Source of the DNA: a virus
Length of the DNA stretch: 44,964 nucleotides
Reading direction: 5' to 3' (one strand)
Virus record (IMG/VR): IMGVR_UViG_3300044974_000213
Location: 1 to 44,964 of that record
A program made the translations under genes and the position numbers. The notes beneath the pieces are model-generated. The model was not told the origin of the DNA. It did not search any database and worked only from the letters and a program-made list of their open reading frames with translations. This document shows positions 31,841 to 38,973 of this stretch, in pieces. Each line of letters starts with the position of its first letter. Position 1 is the first letter of the stretch.

Positions 31841-31859
31841 AGGGTTAATTTAACGGGGT
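31841..31859 (-). promoter_or_regulatory. Conserved 19-bp motif, copy 5
   Basis: Identical to the others. It lies about 125 bp upstream of the 204-residue gene and just downstream of the GC-rich tail of the preceding gene. This is the only single copy; the others are paired. It marks the third place where a transcription unit begins. Confidence 0.65.
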
Positions 31860-31864
31860 TGGCA

Positions 31865-32045
31865 CACTCGCATTACACCCAAAACCCGTTAATGGCCTGC
31901 TTTTGCTACGCAGACGGCACGAGGAACCTGTCCCATGCCTGCAGGGATGCCTCAGACGCGGTTGCCAGCTCTGCCCCAGTTTCTGGCCCAAATTTGGGCA
32001 CCCTGATGCCAGCGGGTAGCACGGGCTGTGAGTCACCAACTTCCA
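31865..32045. other. GC-rich island in AT-rich surroundings
   Basis: The stretch is visibly much richer in G and C than its neighbours, with many CCTG, GCC and GGGC words. It covers the C-terminal third of the gene at 31906-32232 and the spacer before conserved motif copy 5. Its sharp borders suggest a recently acquired segment. Confidence 0.6.
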
Positions 32046-32232
32046 CAAGATTGAGGTCATTGTACGGATCATTCTTATTAACTAATCCCTCCATAGTCCA
32101 TGAAGTATGTTCCCAATCACCCTCATCTAAATACAACCCAAGTACAGGATAGCCATAACGCTCTTCAATAATGCCCAAAAGCACAACTTCGCGGCCATCT
32201 TGTGTCTCATATGCTTTATCTAAATCAATCAT
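31906..32232 (-). CDS. 'YPVxG' beta-domain protein with foreign-looking C-terminal tail
   Basis: A 108-residue protein starting MIDLDKAYETQDGREVVLLG. Residues 1-63 form a normal family module: 'KAYETQDGREVVLLGIIEERYGYPVLGLYLDEGDWEHTSWTMEGL', then 'NDPYNDLNLVEV'. Family members normally stop there; here about 40 further residues (VLPAGIRVPKFGPETGAELA and onward) are encoded by GC-rich DNA. The tail looks acquired. Confidence 0.6.
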   Translation of the reverse strand: MIDLDKAYETQDGREVVLLGIIEERYGYPVLGLYLDEGDWEHTSWTMEGLVNKNDPYNDLNLVEVGDSQPVLPAGIRVPKFGPETGAELATASEASLQAWDRFLVPSA

Positions 32233-32450
32233 TTTCTTATTACCCCTTGACTTGGATCACTTAATTCAACAAGCTCATAGATGTGCTTGCCTTCGATTAC
32301 AACACCACCAATGTTTGTTTGGTGGACTTGACGATAGCCTTCGTACTTAATATTAACTACAACTACCGATACAGCTATTGCTATCATCATTCCGATAATA
32401 GCAGATATTAAATCAAATTTGTGTAACATGTTTTTAACCTCTTGGTTCAT
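32229..32450 (-). CDS. Small single-span membrane protein
   Basis: A 73-residue protein starting MNQEVKNMLHKFDLISAIIG. One transmembrane helix (DLISAIIGMMIAIAVSVVVVNI) is followed by a soluble part with 'GGVVIEGKHIYELVELS'. It overlaps both neighbours by four bases. Function unknown. Confidence 0.6.
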   Translation of the reverse strand: MNQEVKNMLHKFDLISAIIGMMIAIAVSVVVVNIKYEGYRQVHQTNIGGVVIEGKHIYELVELSDPSQGVIRK

Positions 32451-32656
32451 CTTTCTTCCAAATCTAAATCATTATCTACAATGCTTTCATCGCATCGCCC
32501 ATCTAACATCCATCTTTCATCAATCCATTCTGCATAATCGGTGTCATAATAACGCCCTAACACTGGATAATCAGTTTTAACTGATGTGATGATTTGATGT
32601 ACTTCCGCCTTGAAGCCACATCGCGTTTTGTACTTCTTTTGAATCTCTATTTTCAT
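32447..32656 (-). CDS. 'YPVxG-DG' beta-domain protein, one module
   Basis: A 69-residue protein starting MKIEIQKKYKTRCGFKAEVH. 'KKYKTRCGFKAEVHQI...TDYPVLGRYYD..YAEWIDERWMLDGR' and the end 'VDNDLDLEER' match the family. Coupled by overlap to the membrane gene behind it. Function unknown. Confidence 0.6.
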   Translation of the reverse strand: MKIEIQKKYKTRCGFKAEVHQIITSVKTDYPVLGRYYDTDYAEWIDERWMLDGRCDESIVDNDLDLEER

Positions 32657-32659
32657 AAA

Positions 32660-32809
32660 TTACCCCGGTGGATTGCATGAGTAGCACATGCAGTTTCTGT
32701 GATAGCCGTGTGGGCCAAGAATTCTATCACCATCTTCTTCCCAGTTTTCTTCTTGAGGTTCTGGATCATAATCCCACTCTTGTTCTTCAGTTAATTTACC
32801 TAATATCAT
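32660..32809 (-). CDS. Small acidic Cys-containing protein
   Basis: A 49-residue protein starting MILGKLTEEQEWDYDPEPQE. The acidic first half is followed by 'GPHGYHRNCMCYSCNPPG', a C-x-C-x2-C cluster with His, a possible metal site. The ATG overlaps the end of the preceding gene. Small, but supported by coupling and by good acidic phage-like composition. Confidence 0.5.
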   Translation of the reverse strand: MILGKLTEEQEWDYDPEPQEENWEEDGDRILGPHGYHRNCMCYSCNPPG

Positions 32810-33134
32810 TTTTAACCCTCTCACAAATTTTACGGAATATAGGCATGTAGATCAGCATCTTAGTGTCTTCAACCTCTCTTACAATTTTCTTAGGAATATT
32901 TATCCAGATATTGCTCAATAAAACTGAATAGCATGTATCCCTTTCAATAACCTTTTCAAATAATACCCAATCATCATAATAATTATGATTGGGCATAAAG
33001 TGCTTCGGTGGTCTTGAGGGCTTATGATACATTTTTGCAAATTCAACACCTTTTAAATTAGGTGTATATTCATAATAATTGTCATAATCTCCATCCATGG
33101 GGTAAAATTCTTCCTCGCCACAGTAATCCAACAT
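32796..33134 (-). CDS. Hypothetical protein, 112 residues
   Basis: It starts MLDYCGEEEFYPMDGDYDNY; its ATG shares a base with the preceding stop (TAATG). Tyr- and acid-rich at the N-terminus, then mixed alpha/beta with 'PNHNYYDDWVLFEKVIERD' and a basic C-terminal helix 'FRKICERVKNDIR'. No family recognised. Confidence 0.55.
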   Translation of the reverse strand: MLDYCGEEEFYPMDGDYDNYYEYTPNLKGVEFAKMYHKPSRPPKHFMPNHNYYDDWVLFEKVIERDTCYSVLLSNIWINIPKKIVREVEDTKMLIYMPIFRKICERVKNDIR

Positions 33135-33262
33135 TATTCATCCTCCTCTTCCCATTCATCATCAAGTTCTTCTTCATCATCGTCGATCCAAGTCTCGTCC
33201 TCATCTTCAGCTGCTACTTTACCCCAATCTACTTCTTCGCCATAATTTTCATATAGATCCAT
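33134..33262 (-). CDS. Very acidic small protein
   Basis: A 42-residue protein starting MDLYENYGEEVDWGKVAAED. About half of its residues are Glu or Asp, including the run DDDEEELDDEWEEEDE. It is tightly joined to both neighbours. Proteins of this kind in phages can mimic DNA and inhibit nucleic-acid-binding host proteins, but that is only a possibility here. Confidence 0.5.
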   Translation of the reverse strand: MDLYENYGEEVDWGKVAAEDEDETWIDDDEEELDDEWEEEDE

Positions 33263-33264
33263 TG

Positions 33265-34137
33265 TTACACCTCTTTAATTAAGTCTTCATAACTATAAGT
33301 ACCACACTTATTGTAACAACCCTTACGTGTATATATACGTAAGGAATCATCATTCGCGCCCATTGCAACAACATGTTCATTATCTCTAATATGTATTATT
33401 TCATACTTATCACCACGCTCGTTAACATACATACTGCCAACTTCTAAACAGAGTCCATTGAATTCCCCCACAAGATTCATTTCTGCGATAGGAAATTGCT
33501 GTCCCTTGAGCAATCCTGTTAATTTAGTTGCAAGCCCTGGTTCAACTCTATACACATGACCTTTGGCACCAATATAGAGCTTCTTATCTTCTGGAGTAAA
33601 GACATCAACTATATCAAAATCAGACTGTTCATTTTCAAATATTTCACCATATTTACTTACACTAAACTTGGAGCCATTAGTTGTACTATATTCATATCTA
33701 TAGAACCCTACGTCACTGGTTGTTTTTGTTATACCAGCCATTTGACCGCTACGTGTTACGTACATGCCACCTACTTTAATTTTAGGCGGTCTCAGCAAAT
33801 CACACTCAGATTTTGTATCAATATACATTTTACCATCTATTGTGTAGTCATAGCCATTATCACCACTAAATACATATCTACCATAATGCTCTATATCTGT
33901 TAATGTTACAGGATTTCCCTCTCGTGTAAAATACTGACGACCCGCTTTAAACTTAAAATTACGCACACGTTCTACTAAATCCCAGTCTGAGTCTTCATAA
34001 TCAAATCTCTTACCATTCTTTGTTACTGTGTAATCAGCATTTGTACCAAATGGATATACAGGACTCTCTGTAGTTTCCATGATTCTAACAACTTTACCGT
34101 GACGTGTTCTATACTTCTTGTTCAGTTTTATTTTCAT
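33265..34137 (-). CDS. Multi-module 'YxTRxG' beta-domain protein
   Basis: A 290-residue protein starting MKIKLNKKYRTRHGKVVRIM. At least four tandem modules are seen: 'LNKKYRTRHGKVVRI', 'AGRQYFTREGNPVTL', 'VGGMYVTRSGQMAGI' and 'VGSMYVNERGDKYEI', with a weaker one near residue 190 (KKLYIGAKGHVYRV). Each ends in an S-x-x-D-L/I pattern ('SDWDLVE', 'SECDLL', 'SDFDIVD', 'SYEDLIKEV'). It is probably a string of small beta domains built by internal duplication. Function unknown. Confidence 0.65.
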   Translation of the reverse strand: MKIKLNKKYRTRHGKVVRIMETTESPVYPFGTNADYTVTKNGKRFDYEDSDWDLVERVRNFKFKAGRQYFTREGNPVTLTDIEHYGRYVFSGDNGYDYTIDGKMYIDTKSECDLLRPPKIKVGGMYVTRSGQMAGITKTTSDVGFYRYEYSTTNGSKFSVSKYGEIFENEQSDFDIVDVFTPEDKKLYIGAKGHVYRVEPGLATKLTGLLKGQQFPIAEMNLVGEFNGLCLEVGSMYVNERGDKYEIIHIRDNEHVVAMGANDDSLRIYTRKGCYNKCGTYSYEDLIKEV

Positions 34138-34249
34138 TTTCGATTTCCTTCTGGATTTTAAATAGATTCTTTAACTGTCTGTTTCTCATCAAAAGCTCTT
34201 GTTCTAGCAACTGAATAGCATGCTTCTTTTCAATTATTAGAATTTCCAC
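34109..34249 (-). CDS. Possible small coiled-coil protein with GTG start
   Basis: 46 residues, read from a GTG (V/M-E-I-L-I-I-E-K-K-H) that lies just behind AAAGGCAG. The sequence is a continuous helix with heptads (IQLLEQELLMRNRQLKNLFK) and fits the gap between the ligase and the multi-module gene, which it overlaps by 29 nt. The tight ribosome-site spacing and the non-ATG start make it uncertain. Confidence 0.4.
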   Translation of the reverse strand: MEILIIEKKHAIQLLEQELLMRNRQLKNLFKIQKEIENENKTEQEV

Positions 34250-34256
34250 CTGCCTT

Positions 34257-35627
34257 TCATAAATGTAAAGTGGCGTCATCATACATACCCTCCTGAATGT
34301 TCAACAAATGTTCTAGAGTATCTGCTTCATCTTTATCGTAGCGTCTCTCAATGAACTTAGGCTCAAATAATGAGTAGTTACCCTTCTCATCGCAAATCAC
34401 CTCTGAGTATGTTACACCTATAATTGCGTATAACCAGTCTCCACTGTTTTTACAAATTTCTGCTGTTAATGCATCTGTCAAATTGCCCACACCAACGCTT
34501 AAATCGCCATCTTCTGTTACACACAATAATGAGCCAAATGTATCTTTATTAGCACCAGTGCCCGGTATAAAATCAATTACTCTTAACTCACACTCAAACT
34601 CTTTCTTAAACTTAACACCACTAGTTGTAGTGCCATCTCTCCATAGCATATCTTGTTTCTTAAGCATACTGCCTTCTTTACCTTGTCTAACAAGCTCTAT
34701 GAAATGCGTTTCTGCTTCTTGAAGATTATTAACAATCCGTGTATCAATTATTCGTGTCCATTTACATGCAATACCTAGATTAACATCAGATAAGTGTAGC
34801 AAATCAAAGTGTAAGTTATTCAATCTAGAGTAATAAGGCTCATCATCTGCCCCGTTAGCAATACCCGACAACTTTACTCGATCCCAAACCATGAATACAG
34901 GTTTTTCTTCTGGCTTAAAGCTGCCGCCTAAATTAACCCTGCGTATGATACCGTTACTAGTCTTACGCTCTAGGATCTCCCCGTTCACTTCTATTAATAA
35001 TTCACCATGATACTGATATCCATCTTTCATATGAGGACTTAATTCAAATATCAGATCATAGTACTCATAGACATTCATTGGCTGGTAATTACGTGATAAC
35101 ATTGAAATATCACCAGCACTCTTGGTGATGTTTACAAACAAGCCATTAGCCTTTTCTTGGGAGAATGCAGGAAATGGAAACTTATCCATCTTAACATTCT
35201 TAGGAAGGCTAAACCGCATATATTTCTTAATAGGTATGAATTCAGATTGCTTTGCCTTGTTAATAGATTTCACATCAAAGCCAGCATCTAAACTTTTATT
35301 AAGAATTTGACAGAATAAAACTTGAGATTTAGATGTTAGTGTTTGCAAGTGAGCGTTAATGTTTGCCTTTGCATGATTACCTGTTAGCCTTCTCTTAGCT
35401 AAGTTATCTAACAAAGTAAATGTAGAATCATTAAACACATCCCGACCATTTTTGAAAAGCTCTTCTACATTTCTAATACCATACATGATGAATGGGTCAT
35501 ATGCATGCCATATAATATCTTCAAACATCTCATCTTCAAGACCATATGCTAACATTATAATCTTTTCATTTTTAGACGGCTGTTGCGCTATTGCTTGTAA
35601 TAAATCGTATACGTCATCACTTGTCAT
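34257..35627 (-). CDS. ATP-dependent DNA ligase
   Basis: A 456-residue protein starting MTSDDVYDLLQAIAQQPSKN. Nucleotidyltransferase motifs are present: motif I 'EKANG' with K159 as the AMP acceptor, motif III-like 'YHGELLI' near 206-212, motif IV 'EGSMLKK' at 318-324 and motif V 'KFKKEFE' near 339-345, then an OB-fold. Motif I normally reads KxDG; here Asn replaces Asp. It seals nicks during replication. Its ATG overlaps the stop of a 21-residue leader peptide. Confidence 0.85.
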   Translation of the reverse strand: MTSDDVYDLLQAIAQQPSKNEKIIMLAYGLEDEMFEDIIWHAYDPFIMYGIRNVEELFKNGRDVFNDSTFTLLDNLAKRRLTGNHAKANINAHLQTLTSKSQVLFCQILNKSLDAGFDVKSINKAKQSEFIPIKKYMRFSLPKNVKMDKFPFPAFSQEKANGLFVNITKSAGDISMLSRNYQPMNVYEYYDLIFELSPHMKDGYQYHGELLIEVNGEILERKTSNGIIRRVNLGGSFKPEEKPVFMVWDRVKLSGIANGADDEPYYSRLNNLHFDLLHLSDVNLGIACKWTRIIDTRIVNNLQEAETHFIELVRQGKEGSMLKKQDMLWRDGTTTSGVKFKKEFECELRVIDFIPGTGANKDTFGSLLCVTEDGDLSVGVGNLTDALTAEICKNSGDWLYAIIGVTYSEVICDEKGNYSLFEPKFIERRYDKDEADTLEHLLNIQEGMYDDATLHL

Positions 35628-35689
35628 TTCTTAATCCTCAATAAGAGTTTAATGATATCCCACGCCAGTTCAGCTAATTGTTTGTACAT
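35624..35689 (-). CDS. Leader peptide coupled to the ligase
   Basis: 21 residues, MYKQLAELAWDIIKLLLRIK and a final K. CGGAGA lies 6 nt before the ATG and the stop overlaps the ligase ATG (ATGA). It is an amphipathic helix with basic C-terminus. It lies just after a terminator, so it could be a short translational leader that ensures ligase translation. Confidence 0.4.
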   Translation of the reverse strand: MYKQLAELAWDIIKLLLRIKK

Positions 35690-35703
35690 AAGATTCTCCG
35701 ATT

Positions 35704-35725
35704 AAAAGGGGAACCGAAGTTCCCC
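35704..35725 (-). terminator. UUCG-tetraloop terminator
   Basis: A perfect 7-bp stem GGGGAAC/GTTCCCC closed by TTCG, followed on the minus strand by TTTTAAT. It lies 7 nt behind the 134-residue gene and before the ligase unit, splitting the replication operon. Confidence 0.85.
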
Positions 35726-35732
35726 AGTAAGA

Positions 35733-36137
35733 TTATTTTAAATAGTTTCTAAACATGCCAGCATTGTCAAACACCATAATATATGTTTCAGCTTTTTCAT
35801 AATACAAGTCAATATATCTATCAAGACCCGGAATATTACTTGTTCGGCCATGTGATTTTAGTTCAGGTCTACGGCCTGGGTAGGGACTTGTAATTACAAC
35901 AATACGGCCATCTTTACATCTAAATCTATCTAAATGATCTGCATAATATTCCCATTTTTGATGTAATATAGCAGCTTGGCGTCCAGTTAAAGGCATATGT
36001 CTTTGCAAATCAAATTCTTTTGCAAATTTATTCATATTGTCACAAAGAAAGAAATCATCACTTCGCGAATTACGATCCCATTTTGTATCTTTAAAAATTT
36101 TAGGATAATCTGTTTTTCTGCTTGGTCCAATTGTCAT
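35733..36137 (-). CDS. Hypothetical protein
   Basis: About 134 residues starting MTIGPSRKTDYPKIFKDTKW; the ATG has TGGA about 8 nt upstream and follows the previous stop. Helical, with 'MPLTGRQAAILHQKWEYYADHLDRF' and 'RIVVITSPYPGRRPEL'. The tail 'YYEKAETYIMVFDNAGMFRNYLK' ends the message before the UUCG terminator. No family recognised. Confidence 0.6.
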   Translation of the reverse strand: MTIGPSRKTDYPKIFKDTKWDRNSRSDDFFLCDNMNKFAKEFDLQRHMPLTGRQAAILHQKWEYYADHLDRFRCKDGRIVVITSPYPGRRPELKSHGRTSNIPGLDRYIDLYYEKAETYIMVFDNAGMFRNYLK

Positions 36138-36139
36138 TA

Positions 36140-36331
36140 CTAATTCCACGCTAAATATTCATTAATACGATAACCAGTAGTTCCCCACTGATATGCTTGA
36201 ACATACTTATACTTACGATACAACGCCCGTAATTGTTTTCTGCGGTCTCTGCTATTACCCCTTAGCACGAAATGACTTGGGCTAAGCGTGACAACTGAGG
36301 CACTCCCCTGCTGCGTTTGATTTGATTCCAT
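36140..36331 (-). CDS. Small basic protein overlapping nrdA end
   Basis: 63 residues starting MESNQTQQGSASVVTLSPSH. CAGGAC lies about 6 nt before the ATG. It overlaps the last 50 nt of nrdA out of frame and then runs on with a basic helical part 'RGNSRDRRKQLRALYRKYKYV'. The overlap and good ribosome site suggest a real coupled gene. Function unknown. Confidence 0.5.
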   Translation of the reverse strand: MESNQTQQGSASVVTLSPSHFVLRGNSRDRRKQLRALYRKYKYVQAYQWGTTGYRINEYLAWN

Positions 36332-37982
36332 TAGTAGTCCTGATATAATATAATGACTTAATTCCTTCATCCTGAAATGCCATTTGATGAATCTGTGAGA
36401 TATAAGCTTCACTCTCATCGGCACTAAAGAAAAGGTTAATAGATTGAGCCTGATCAATATATCTTTGACGAGCAGATGCAAGTCTAATAATTGCTTCAGG
36501 TGAAATTTCAAATGCTGTTTTAAACACAGCCTTTTCTTCATCAGTTAAATAGTCTTCATTCTGAACTGAACCATTATCGTCTACAATACGCTTCATTGCA
36601 GCTGTTACATCTTCACCGTGCGACTTAATGATTTCTCTAAGCTTAGGTGATGATCTAAACATTTTGCCACCAGCAGTGTTTTGTACAAATGCATTCTTGT
36701 AGATTGGTTCAATGCCTTGCGACATACCTCCTGCAAATAATGCCGATGATAAGTTAGGTGCAATAGCTATTAAATGTGTATTACGCATTCCATGACCGCG
36801 ACACCATTCGGGTTCACCCCATTCACGAGCCATCCATCTTGATGCATCTCGCGCTTTGTCATACAAGTGATAGAACATTGATTGACTGAGATTGTGAGCT
36901 TCAAATGAATCAAATGGTAGCATCTTTTCTTGTAAGTAACTGTGGAAGCCTAGCATGCCTAAACCTAATGCTCTAGATTTTTCAGAGAACCTTACAATAC
37001 GCTCCATACCCTTACGCTTCTTACCAATTTCAATTTGATCTTGGTTAACGCAATCTAAGAACACTGTAGCAATGAATACAGCATCTGTCTTACTCCAATC
37101 ATCATAGTATAATGCATTCATAGATGATAATACACATGCAAATGTATATTCTTCTTCTTTATATTTACCACTGAACAATGCTATTTCAGTACATAAGTTT
37201 GAAGCTTTAACTTCTAACCCTTTAGCTGCATACATTGGAGGATTAGCACGATTTACTTTATCGATGAAGAAGAAGTAACCTTTACCAAGTAGTCTAAGCT
37301 TCATTGCACGCTGGTAACGTCTGATAGCATCTGCATCACCGTTGTTAAGACGTTCAATAAACGCATCATTGATAATCCAACCTACATTGGCATCATCAGG
37401 ATGCTTTGTGATATGTGTCACAAGCTCATCAAAGTCAGCATGGTCAATTTCTAAGTAACCTGCCCATGCACCACGTCTTTGTGACCCCTGAGAGATATCT
37501 TGTGCTACCTTTACAAAGCCTTTAAATACAGGCAATACACCAGAAGCACTACCAGCAACACCACTGATAGCGCTACCTCTAGAACGGATATTCCCAAGGT
37601 AGTTAGACGTTCCGTAACCTTGTTGACTAAGTACTGCAACTTCTTTTTGTTTTTCATAAAAGTCATATACTTGATCCTCTATTGAGCCACCTGAACAACT
37701 GACAGGGCATCCGAAACCTGTACCCATATTTGCCATCACAGGCGTACTAGGGATTAACCAACCTTTCCACATGATATCAAAGAACTTCTCTTCCCACATC
37801 TCAGGATCAGGTGTATAGGATGCTGCATGTCTAGCTATTCGTGTGTATATTGATAACAAATCAGGATACTTCTCTGACACGTACTTTTCTTTCAATAATT
37901 GCCAACTGTTTGTGATAATCCAAGGTGGTAATCTACCCTCCGCTTGTAATCGTTTACGTTCTAAACTTAACTCTCTATACAT
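36282..37982 (-). CDS. nrdA: Ribonucleotide reductase class I, large subunit
   Basis: About 566 residues starting MYRELSLERKRLQAEGRLPP; the longer in-frame start would lie well inside nrdB. Catalytic features: 'GCPVSCSGGS' (first redox Cys), 'SNLCTEI' (N-x-C-x-E), 'FACVLSSMN' (second redox Cys), 'SLYYIRT' (tyrosine pair) and the C-terminal 'GECLSCHA' C-x2-C. There is no N-terminal ATP-cone, so the allosteric activity site seems missing. It reduces ribonucleotides to deoxyribonucleotides. It overlaps nrdB by eight bases. Confidence 0.92.
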   Translation of the reverse strand: MYRELSLERKRLQAEGRLPPWIITNSWQLLKEKYVSEKYPDLLSIYTRIARHAASYTPDPEMWEEKFFDIMWKGWLIPSTPVMANMGTGFGCPVSCSGGSIEDQVYDFYEKQKEVAVLSQQGYGTSNYLGNIRSRGSAISGVAGSASGVLPVFKGFVKVAQDISQGSQRRGAWAGYLEIDHADFDELVTHITKHPDDANVGWIINDAFIERLNNGDADAIRRYQRAMKLRLLGKGYFFFIDKVNRANPPMYAAKGLEVKASNLCTEIALFSGKYKEEEYTFACVLSSMNALYYDDWSKTDAVFIATVFLDCVNQDQIEIGKKRKGMERIVRFSEKSRALGLGMLGFHSYLQEKMLPFDSFEAHNLSQSMFYHLYDKARDASRWMAREWGEPEWCRGHGMRNTHLIAIAPNLSSALFAGGMSQGIEPIYKNAFVQNTAGGKMFRSSPKLREIIKSHGEDVTAAMKRIVDDNGSVQNEDYLTDEEKAVFKTAFEISPEAIIRLASARQRYIDQAQSINLFFSADESEAYISQIHQMAFQDEGIKSLYYIRTTNGIKSNAAGECLSCHA

Positions 37983-38973
37983 TTTTTGGTGTCCATGTAA
38001 ATTTGGCTTCTGCCCAATCCCTACGATAATCATTGCCTTGCGCAATGAAAGTGTCATGTAATGTACTTGATTCAATATCTAAATAAAACCAATCAGCAAT
38101 CGGATTATATTTAGGTTCAAAGATAGCTGGATAACCTAATCTCTCTAGACATATATCTAACCTAGATTGTACAAAGTTTTCAAGCATTAATGCATTAATG
38201 CCAGGAATATCTCCTTTATCAAAGATTTTCTTAATGATTTGTTTTTCATGTTCAAACAAAATCCATGCAGTAATCTCTAGTTCATTAGCAAGTCTTTCAT
38301 GTGCTAAGTATTCCTCAGCCTCTATTGCTTCATGATATAGCGTGTTAAACAAATAAGCACCAGCTTGACTATGAATGTTCTCGTCAATAGCGGAGAAATT
38401 AATTCCTGCATTAATATTTTGAAATTTATTTTTGCCATTATTATTAAAGTGCTTTAAGAATGCAAAACTAGAGTAAAGAATAGCGCCTTCAATCATGCTA
38501 AACACACCTACTGATTTTAACTTATCATAGGTTGTTTCTGATTGTGTAGCTACTTTCTCTAACCATTCCATTCTATCTTTAAGAATGGGATCATCTAAGT
38601 ATGCTAAATAAAACTCAGGGTTATCTAACCCTAGCAATTCATTAATTTTATTATAGAATGGTGCATGAATGTTCAGTTCAAACATTGCAAATACTGAAGC
38701 CATTCTTTGAACATCTGGACGTGGAAAATGCTTACATATATAATCACGCCAGTAGTTATTTCCAACATTAACTTCATAGTGTACAAAAAGCAAAAGAACA
38801 CTGACAATTCCGTGGTACTCTGCTGCTGTACAATTTGTTCGTAATTCATGGATATCTTTTTCCACTTCAACTTCATCTGCTGTCCACAATATGGACGTTT
38901 GTTCTTCAGCGAAGTTGATTAACGCTGGATAGTCTGTACCGTAGCATTCTCTTTCTTCAAGAATTTGTGCCAT
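37975..38973 (-). CDS. nrdB: Ribonucleotide reductase class I, small subunit
   Basis: A 332-residue protein starting MAQILEERECYGTDYPALIN. The diiron/radical site elements are visible: 'LWTADEVEVEKD', 'FELNIHAPFYNKIN' with His and Tyr, 'MIEGAILYSSFAF' and 'IDENIHSQAGAYLF'. In the second element Glu and His are three residues apart (E-x3-H) rather than the usual E-x2-H. It makes the radical for NrdA. Directly followed by nrdA. Confidence 0.9.
   Translation of the reverse strand: MAQILEERECYGTDYPALINFAEEQTSILWTADEVEVEKDIHELRTNCTAAEYHGIVSVLLLFVHYEVNVGNNYWRDYICKHFPRPDVQRMASVFAMFELNIHAPFYNKINELLGLDNPEFYLAYLDDPILKDRMEWLEKVATQSETTYDKLKSVGVFSMIEGAILYSSFAFLKHFNNNGKNKFQNINAGINFSAIDENIHSQAGAYLFNTLYHEAIEAEEYLAHERLANELEITAWILFEHEKQIIKKIFDKGDIPGINALMLENFVQSRLDICLERLGYPAIFEPKYNPIADWFYLDIESSTLHDTFIAQGNDYRRDWAEAKFTWTPKNV

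Noticed and set aside
36332-36541. N-terminal extension of the small basic gene after nrdA, giving 133 residues
   Set aside because: The extension is a frame-shadow of nrdA, rich in His and Leu; the ATG at 36331 has a good ribosome site.
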